Of a DNA stretch of 64,000 nucleotides, positions 58,761 through 64,000 are shown one piece after another (the stretch's first letter is position 1; every line of letters starts with the position of its first letter). The notes below the pieces were generated by a model. The model did not search any database and was not told where the DNA came from. It saw only the letters and a list, made by a program, of their open reading frames with translations. The DNA is taken from contig NZ_JAHKKG010000014.1 in assembly GCF_018829635.1 (NCBI RefSeq), forward strand, positions 124,001 to 188,000, in the 5' to 3' direction. A program made the translations under genes and the position numbers. This stretch comes from Paractinoplanes bogorensis. GTDB taxonomy: Bacteria > Actinomycetota > Actinomycetes > Mycobacteriales > Micromonosporaceae.

Positions 58761-60608
58761 ATGCAGATCCAGCCACGTCAACAACTTCTGGAGATCTGGC
58801 GCGCGACGGCGCGGGTGTCCTATCACGACAGCCAATGGGTCCCGGGCGGGCGCAACGGCAGCAACTCGATCAGCGACGCCGAGCAGTTGCTGTGCATCAT
58901 GGCTCCGGCGACCGAGATCCCGCTCTTCCGTCTGGACCGCCCTGACGCGATCGCCAACGACGTGCTCGACACGCTCAAGCCGATCGGTGACAACCTCCAG
59001 ATTCCCCAGCGTCTGCTCAAGGCGCTGCAGGCCTACCTCGACCGGTACACCGACGCCGACGGCACCCCGGTCTTCTCCGGTGGCTCCTATTTCTCCCCCG
59101 AGGAGGACGGCGCCGAGATCAAGCAGGACCAGTACGAGCTCGACGTGGTCGACTCGTTCTCCATCTCGATCTCGCTGATGCTGGCCACGATCGGTTTCAC
59201 CAAGACCTTCCGGCAGCTGGTGACCCGGCCGGTTCTGCTCCGGCAGGTCGACGAACTGGAGCGGGCGGCCAACGTCCGGCTCTCGGCGGCCATGGCCGGG
59301 CTGCTGCGGAGCTTCGCGGTCAACGTCTTCACCGCCGAGAGCGAGCCCGGCGTCGAGCTGCTGCGCACGGTCAACCAGGAGCGCCGACCGTCGAGTCAGG
59401 TGGTCGAAGATCTGCGCGAGGCGCTGCGCGAGATCAACGCCCGTCTGCGCGACGAGGTCACCATCGGTTCCGGCGCCGCCGAGGACAACGAGCTGGAGAA
59501 TCCCAACAAGCTGTTCGAGTGCGGCTGGTCCTGGGGTCTGGTGCGCAACGCCCCGAGGATCGAGACGACCGCCTCGATCGGGGAGCAGCGGGAGGGCACC
59601 GCCCAGAACGCGCCCTATCTGTACTTCACCACCGTGGCCGTGGACGCCATCCAGGCGCTCTCGTCGGAACGCACCCGGCTGCTCGGCCTGCTCGACACCG
59701 AGCAGGCCCGTCTCGCGCAGTCGCTGCAGCTGCGCTTCGAACTGACCCGCTCCTACTGGGCGACGATCGCGACGTTCGGGTCCGGCGGCTGGCCTCTCGA
59801 AGACCTGCCCTGGCGCACCACCGACGGCGTCGAGTTCGACTACTTCAGCCTCCTGGTCGGCGGCATGGTCATCCAGGACATGCAGGCCGTCCGGGTGTCG
59901 AACACCGAACTGCGCCGGGTGGCCGGCGTGCTCGAGCAGATCGCCCGGCGCAGCCGCATCACCAACCGGTCGACCGTGCCCGAGACCGCGATCCGGGTGC
60001 ACCACCCGGGTCTGCGCTTCGCACTGGAGGGCAGCGAGGACGTCGGCGGTCCCCGGCTGGCCTGGACGGTCGGCGACATCTCGCCGACGCTGCTGCGGCG
60101 GTCCTTCACGCTTGCGGGCATGCTCGAGGGCGGCCCGATCCGCACCGGCCTGCTCGACCTGGCCGACGAGGTCTGGGAGCACCTCGAGCAGCGGGCGCTG
60201 CGCGAGGGCGACGACCACGGCCTGTGGGACCGGCCGGCCGGCGTCTACAAATACCTCGCCGACGACCAGCACGAAGTGTCCTGGTACTACACGAAGCGGG
60301 TGATCGACTGCCTGGTGGCCGCGGCCCGGCTGATCGGCGACGCCCCGCAGCGCAGCACGCTGCTGACCGAGATCGCGGCCGACCTGCTCAACGAGGCCGA
60401 CCACCTCTACAGCCGCGAGCTGCTCAACGGCACCACGACGCGCGGCGAGACGTTGCGGATCGAGCTGGAACGGATCGGCACCGAGCTGCGCCGGGCCCGG
60501 ACGGTGCGGCGCGAGCGGCCCGGTGTCGCCGTCGCCGTGACCGAGGAGGTGCTGCGCAAGCTCGACCGGCTCTCCGCGGCCCGCAAGGCCGACAGCGGGG
60601 TGACGTGA
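58761..60608 (+). CDS. SCO2524-family protein
   Basis: A 615-residue protein, second in the operon (59 bp after the methyltransferase). It starts MQIQPRQQLLEIWRATARVS. No enzyme motif, signal peptide or clear membrane helix is visible; DSFSISISLMLATIGFTKTF near residue 130 is hydrophobic. The middle (LFECGWSWGLVRNAPRIETT; AVDAIQALSSERTRLLGLLD) and the C-terminal half (HLEQRALREGDDHGLWDRPA; VSWYYTKRVIDCLVAAARLI) look mainly helical. The family is defined by conservation next to SCO2523/2525 homologues. Function is unknown; a scaffold or substrate-binding role in the cassette is inference. Confidence 0.78.
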   Translation: MQIQPRQQLLEIWRATARVSYHDSQWVPGGRNGSNSISDAEQLLCIMAPATEIPLFRLDRPDAIANDVLDTLKPIGDNLQIPQRLLKALQAYLDRYTDADGTPVFSGGSYFSPEEDGAEIKQDQYELDVVDSFSISISLMLATIGFTKTFRQLVTRPVLLRQVDELERAANVRLSAAMAGLLRSFAVNVFTAESEPGVELLRTVNQERRPSSQVVEDLREALREINARLRDEVTIGSGAAEDNELENPNKLFECGWSWGLVRNAPRIETTASIGEQREGTAQNAPYLYFTTVAVDAIQALSSERTRLLGLLDTEQARLAQSLQLRFELTRSYWATIATFGSGGWPLEDLPWRTTDGVEFDYFSLLVGGMVIQDMQAVRVSNTELRRVAGVLEQIARRSRITNRSTVPETAIRVHHPGLRFALEGSEDVGGPRLAWTVGDISPTLLRRSFTLAGMLEGGPIRTGLLDLADEVWEHLEQRALREGDDHGLWDRPAGVYKYLADDQHEVSWYYTKRVIDCLVAAARLIGDAPQRSTLLTEIAADLLNEADHLYSRELLNGTTTRGETLRIELERIGTELRRARTVRRERPGVAVAVTEEVLRKLDRLSAARKADSGVT

Positions 60609-60609
60609 T

Positions 60610-61524
60610 TTGATCATCTTCGCGACATCCGACAAGGGTGGCACCGGCCGCTCGGTGACCAGCAGCAACCTGGCCTACCGGCACGCGCTGCAGGGCTACG
60701 ACGCGTGCTATCTCGACTTCGACTTCGGCTCGCCCACGTCGGGGGCCATCTTCGACCTGCCCGAGGCGCTGGCCGGGGTCGAGGAGGGCGGCCTGCACAG
60801 CTATCTGCTCGACGGCACGCCCGAGCGGCGGATCAACGTGTGGGCCGACTCGCAGCGGGAGGCGCTGCGCAACCGCCCGGCCGGTGCGGGACGGCTGACG
60901 CTGCTGCCGGGTGACGCCGGGCGGGGCGAGTTCAGCTCGGCCCCCGGGGTGGTCGAGCGCTGCGTCACGCTGCTGCAGCGGCTCGACGAGGAGTACCACC
61001 TGATCCTGATCGATCTGAGCGCGGGCCGGTCGTACGCGACCGAGATCGTGCTCGAGGCGACCCGGCACCAGGCGCTGCGCGACGTCGAGGCGCGCTGGCT
61101 GGTGTTCCACCGGTGGACCCGGCAGCACATCATCGCGGCCGGCAACCTTGTCTACGGCCGGCACGGCATCATCGAGACCGGCAGCCAGCGGGGTCACGAC
61201 GCCGAGGAGCTGCGCGAGTCGATCCGCTTCGTGCGGACGGCGGTGCTCGACCCGTCGTCGCCCGATCAGGCCGGTCTGCGGCCCGAGCAGCTGGCCTGGC
61301 TCGACGTGTGCAACCGGCGGCTGCAGGATCTCGCGTCCCGGCTCGGGGTCGGCCGGCTCAACATGATCGGCGAGGTGCCGCTCGATCCCGTCCTGCAGTG
61401 GCAGGAGCAGCTGATCTCCAACGACGACGTGTGGCTGCACCGCACGGCCAACGAGCGGACCGTGGCCGCCTTCGAGGAGCTGTCCAAGAAGATCGTCGAC
61501 GTGAACGCGTGGGTCGGTCTGTGA
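60610..61524 (+). CDS. SCO2523-family variant P-loop protein (ParA/MinD-like)
   Basis: A 304-residue SIMIBI-class protein. The start MIIFATSDKGGTGRSVTSSN is a ParA/MinD deviant Walker A in which the signature Lys9 is kept but the phosphate-binding Lys is Arg14. Walker A'-like ACYLDFDFGSPTSGAIFDLP and Walker B-like EYHLILIDLSAGRS follow. The later HRWTRQHIIAAGNLVYGRHG and LNMIGEVPLDPVLQWQEQLI resemble ParA-family elements. The TTG at 60610 is 1 bp after the SCO2524 stop; its stop overlaps the next gene (GTGA). The Arg suggests altered or lost ATP hydrolysis. It probably acts as a membrane or partner switch, not in plasmid partition. Confidence 0.85.
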   Translation: MIIFATSDKGGTGRSVTSSNLAYRHALQGYDACYLDFDFGSPTSGAIFDLPEALAGVEEGGLHSYLLDGTPERRINVWADSQREALRNRPAGAGRLTLLPGDAGRGEFSSAPGVVERCVTLLQRLDEEYHLILIDLSAGRSYATEIVLEATRHQALRDVEARWLVFHRWTRQHIIAAGNLVYGRHGIIETGSQRGHDAEELRESIRFVRTAVLDPSSPDQAGLRPEQLAWLDVCNRRLQDLASRLGVGRLNMIGEVPLDPVLQWQEQLISNDDVWLHRTANERTVAAFEELSKKIVDVNAWVGL

Positions 61525-62468
61525 CGACCGCCGACGATCTCGAGGCCGCGCCGACGCCGAGCCGTTCGGTCGCGCTCTCGCACCTGTCCGTCGAGCTCGG
61601 TCACCTCTACATGGAAGACTTCGCCGAGGGCGAGGGGCGACTTCAGGAGCAGTTCCTTCGCGTACGCCCGTGGGCCGAGACCGCGATCCGCCAGGCCCAC
61701 GACGCGGTGGTCAAGGGCCGCCCCCGGATCAGCACCTGCTTCCTGATCGACGACTACTTCACCCGGTTCTCGACGCCGCGCGAGGTCGTCACCATGCTCG
61801 TGACGGCGGCCGGGAAGGCCGGGCTGACGATCGACTACGTGGCCCGCGAGTCGGGGTGTGCCCGGGCCGGCACCATCGACGTGGCCCGGCTGGTGCAGGA
61901 GCACCTGGTCGACGAACCGGCCGAGGGAGCCAACGGGCGCCCGGCCGCGGCGGTGAGCGGCTGGCTGACCAACGGCGAGCGCTCCCCCGGCACGTCGGCC
62001 TCGGCCATGGCCGCGCCCCGCCAGTGGCAACCGCCCCGGCAGAGTGCCGTGCAGAACCACTCGATCTTCGTCGACCTCGAGCTGTGGAGCGATCGGCCCG
62101 ACGGCAGCCGCCAGTGGTCGTGCCCGTTCCTGGCCGCGGTCTGGCAACTGCAGCGGCTCGGCCTGCTGCGCCATCTGGGCCGCCCGGTCGCCGAGCCGCA
62201 ACCGGCCACACCGGCCGAGCTGCCGGCCGAGTGGGAGCTGATGCCCGCCGTGGTGAAGCTCAACCCGCAGGCGGCGCCGATGCGGGCGTACCGGACGTTC
62301 TCGGCCATCGACTCCCGGTTCCTGCCGATCGAGCTGGCCGTGCGGACGATCCTGGGCAACGTCGCCATCGACCCGGCCGCCGCCGCCCAGGTGCGCACCC
62401 GGGCCCGGGGTGAGGGGTTCGACCTGCCCGACGAGACGGTCGGGCGGATCGCCTACGCGTTCCTCTGA
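61521..62468 (+). CDS. SCO2522-family protein
   Basis: A 315-residue protein, fourth gene of the operon, with GTG start overlapping the P-loop gene stop by 4 bp. The N-terminus contains VALSHLSVELGHLYMEDFAE, a pattern I associate with this family; STCFLIDDYFTRFSTPREVV and AAGKAGLTIDYVARESGCAR follow. HSIFVDLELWSDRPDGSRQW and YRTFSAIDSRFLPIELAVRT are strongly conserved-looking. A Pro/Ala-rich central segment suggests a linker between two domains. No catalytic motif is recognised. Its last 16 bp overlap the convergent gene at 62453. Confidence 0.78.
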   Translation: MTTADDLEAAPTPSRSVALSHLSVELGHLYMEDFAEGEGRLQEQFLRVRPWAETAIRQAHDAVVKGRPRISTCFLIDDYFTRFSTPREVVTMLVTAAGKAGLTIDYVARESGCARAGTIDVARLVQEHLVDEPAEGANGRPAAAVSGWLTNGERSPGTSASAMAAPRQWQPPRQSAVQNHSIFVDLELWSDRPDGSRQWSCPFLAAVWQLQRLGLLRHLGRPVAEPQPATPAELPAEWELMPAVVKLNPQAAPMRAYRTFSAIDSRFLPIELAVRTILGNVAIDPAAAAQVRTRARGEGFDLPDETVGRIAYAFL

Positions 62469-63409
62469 GCCTCGGTCCGTAGCTCGCGCGAGATGTCCCA
62501 CAGCTCGCGGAACAGCTGCGCGCACTCCTTGACCCGCGCGTCGTTGAGCACCAGCCGGGTCTCGGCCACCTGGGCCAGCTGCGGATCGCTGATCGTCGGG
62601 GTGGTCTCGTAGGCCAGGATGTCGTCGAAGACGATCAGGTCGCGCAACTGGACCTGCAGCGGGGTGTGCACCGCGGACCGGTCGAGCAGGCGCACGTCGA
62701 TCGACATCTGGCGTTGTTCCTCGTACGCCCGGCGCAGTTCCGGATCCCGCTCCATCTCGGGATTGTCGAGCACGAAGATGCGCCGCACCCGTTTGCCGGC
62801 CCGCGCCGCCCGGCGCTGCGCGTCCAGATAGCGCTGACCGATCTCGCTGCGCCACAGGTCGTGGTCGACCGCGGCCAGGCTGATCGCGTCGACGCTCAGG
62901 GTGGCGTGCCGGGTGAGGCCGAGCAGCCAGTCGCGGTCCTCGCCGTAGTAGGTGACGGTGCCGCCCTCGGACAGCTGCTTGAGGAAGTCCGACGTCTCCT
63001 TGATCTTGGCCTGCACGAACTGGTAGACGATCGGCGGCGAGTCCGGTGAGATCGTGGTCGAGTTGCGGACGAGCTGGGTCACCAGGTCGGTCTGCAGAGC
63101 CGACGCCTCGACCGACCCGAACAGCTCGGTCGCCTCGTTGATCTTGGCGAAGGCGTCGCCGACCAGCTTCTTCATGTCGTCCATGCCGTCCCGCTCGAGC
63201 TTCTCGACGGCGGCCAGCCGCTTCTCGAACTCGACCAGGAACCGCACCATCAGCACGATCCCGCCGATCAGCACCGAGAGCGTGATGCAGACGGCCTGCG
63301 GCTGGTCCAGGCCATTGGTGATCAGGAAGGTGGTTCCACCGGTGACGATGGTGACCAGAGCCGTCCGCACGACACCGGAGCCCTCGCCGACCTGGCGCGC
63401 GACACTCAT
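62453..63409 (-). CDS. Membrane-anchored coiled-coil protein of the SCO2521-2525 locus
   Basis: A 318-residue protein. Two membrane helices (VVRTALVTIVTGGTTFLITN; AVCITLSVLIGGIVLMVRFL) are followed by a coiled coil (EFEKRLAAVEKLERDGMDDM) and a soluble domain (about 120-318) with GGTVTYYGEDRDWLLGLTRH, LWRSEIGQRYLDAQRRAARA, KRVRRIFVLDNPEMERDPEL and LQVQLRDLIVFDDILAYETT. That domain has a Rossmann-like look reminiscent of PLD-type or TIR-adjacent proteins but no HKD motif. ATG 63409 shares a base with the stop of the upstream gene (TGATG); a GTG one codon earlier is possible. The function is unknown. Confidence 0.72.
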   Translation of the reverse strand: MSVARQVGEGSGVVRTALVTIVTGGTTFLITNGLDQPQAVCITLSVLIGGIVLMVRFLVEFEKRLAAVEKLERDGMDDMKKLVGDAFAKINEATELFGSVEASALQTDLVTQLVRNSTTISPDSPPIVYQFVQAKIKETSDFLKQLSEGGTVTYYGEDRDWLLGLTRHATLSVDAISLAAVDHDLWRSEIGQRYLDAQRRAARAGKRVRRIFVLDNPEMERDPELRRAYEEQRQMSIDVRLLDRSAVHTPLQVQLRDLIVFDDILAYETTPTISDPQLAQVAETRLVLNDARVKECAQLFRELWDISRELRTEAQRNA

Positions 63410-64000
63410 CACGCCGGCTCCCCCGCGAGCGCTTCGACCGCGGCCAGCGCGACCTGGTCGCGGATCCGGTCGCGCAGCAGCCGCCACTGGTCGCTCAGCG
63501 CGTCCTGCCGTTCCACCGCCGCCCACAACTCGCGGGCCACGTCACCGTCACGCCGGCCGGGCAGCCACAGGTGCAGCAGGTGGTCGACCGCGGGCCGGAG
63601 CCGGCGCAACGACTCGCCGAACGGAAGCACCCCGATCTCGGCCCGTTCGACGATCCCGAGCACCGAGGTGAGCAGCCAGTCGTGCAGGGCCAGGTCTTCG
63701 CCGAAGGCCACCAGCAGCCGCGGATCGGCTCCGGCGGGCAGCGTCACGCGCAGCACCCGCAGCTGGTCGCCGTGGACCGCGAACCGGGGCGGACCGGTGC
63801 TCGCGGCCTCCTCGACCACGAAGCGCAGCCGGGTGCGGGGCAGGCGCAGGCGTTCGCGGGGGCGTCCGTCGGCCGGGACGGCGCTCTGCACCACATCGGA
63901 CGCACGGCCGGCGATGTCACCGAGGTCGAGGGCAGCCGGGTCGCGGGCGGCGGCGGCGAACGCGTCGGCCACCTCGCCCGTACGGGCCCGGCCGACGGTC
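63409..64000 (-). CDS. Probable SCO2521-family protein (5' end cut by window)
   Basis: The frame is open to the window edge, so only the C-terminal 197 or so residues are seen; a GTG at 63972 is possible but the coding pattern continues upstream of it (TVGRARTGEVADAF). Segments include RERLRLPRTRLRFVVEEAAS, LVAFGEDLALHDWLLTSVLG, LRPAVDHLLHLWLPGRRDGD and SDQWRLLRDRIRDQVALAAV. This C-terminal pattern and the adjacency to SCO2522-2525 homologues suggest the SCO2521 family, though I hold that identification with moderate confidence. It is translationally coupled to the membrane coiled-coil gene. Confidence 0.6.
   Translation of the reverse strand, partial: TVGRARTGEVADAFAAAARDPAALDLGDIAGRASDVVQSAVPADGRPRERLRLPRTRLRFVVEEAASTGPPRFAVHGDQLRVLRVTLPAGADPRLLVAFGEDLALHDWLLTSVLGIVERAEIGVLPFGESLRRLRPAVDHLLHLWLPGRRDGDVARELWAAVERQDALSDQWRLLRDRIRDQVALAAVEALAGEPA

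Noticed and set aside
60610..61524. Plasmid or chromosome partition ParA
   Set aside because: The P-loop Lys is replaced, no ParB gene or parS-like site is adjacent, and the operon context is that of SCO2522-2525.

Overview
The window is 64 kb of very GC-rich DNA with strong third-position GC bias, frequent GTG/TTG starts, many 4-bp stop/start overlaps and several starts that look leaderless (a -10-like hexamer 5-8 nt before ATG/GTG). Gene content fits a filamentous actinomycete and most resembles Micromonosporaceae (Actinoplanes-like): a myo-inositol catabolic operon with an actinobacterial Cgl0159-type aldolase, GPP34, DUF3662-FHA, a large LAL regulator, an EACC1-type caspase, CE1758/CE1759 flavoenzymes and the SCO2521-2525 gene family. 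The genus is an inference. I see no rRNA, tRNA, CRISPR array, IS element or prophage.

Layout. 1-2.9 kb: a truncated LacI repressor diverges from a Gfo/Idh/MocA dehydrogenase and a TIM-barrel isomerase, with a good promoter and a perfect LacI-type palindrome between them. 2.9-6 kb: small accessory genes (XRE HTH, Uma2 nuclease, an unknown protein, ArsR-SRPBCC pair) interleaved with three tandem-repeat tracts. 6-17.8 kb: one tightly packed 11-gene minus-strand operon for uptake and breakdown of inositol or a related cyclitol (iolC, aldolase, iolB, iolD, iolA, iolE-like, substrate-binding protein, permease, ATPase, iolG-like, isomerase), facing a GntR regulator across operator-like palindromes. 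18.7-24.4 kb: an EACC1-caspase membrane protein, a MazG-like pyrophosphohydrolase, a small secreted protein and a receptor Ser/Thr kinase. 24.4-33.1 kb: GNAT, amino-acid permease, GPP34, TerC, a LAL regulator, a 57-residue acidic lipoprotein and an M15-like peptidase. 33.1-40.6 kb: a two-component system with a MacB-type exporter and two membrane-fusion proteins. 40.7-46.2 kb: MarR/DoxX, minisatellites, a Cys-module lipoprotein, unknown proteins, an F420-type enzyme, an SDR and its HTH regulator. 46.2-57.6 kb: LacI/beta-glucosidase, DUF3662-FHA, diguanylate cyclase, MFS exporter, secreted phosphoesterase-LamG, histidine phosphatase and a flavin reductase/LLM oxidoreductase pair.

57.9-64 kb: the least understood and most interesting block. 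A SAM methyltransferase, a 615-residue protein, a ParA-like protein with a degenerate P-loop and a fourth protein form a plus-strand operon matching SCO2525-SCO2522. A membrane-anchored coiled-coil protein and the C-terminal part of a probable SCO2521 homologue converge on it. No biochemical role is known to me for this set. The EACC1 caspase carries a canonical EF-hand loop and about eight membrane helices and is a second candidate conflict or cell-death component.
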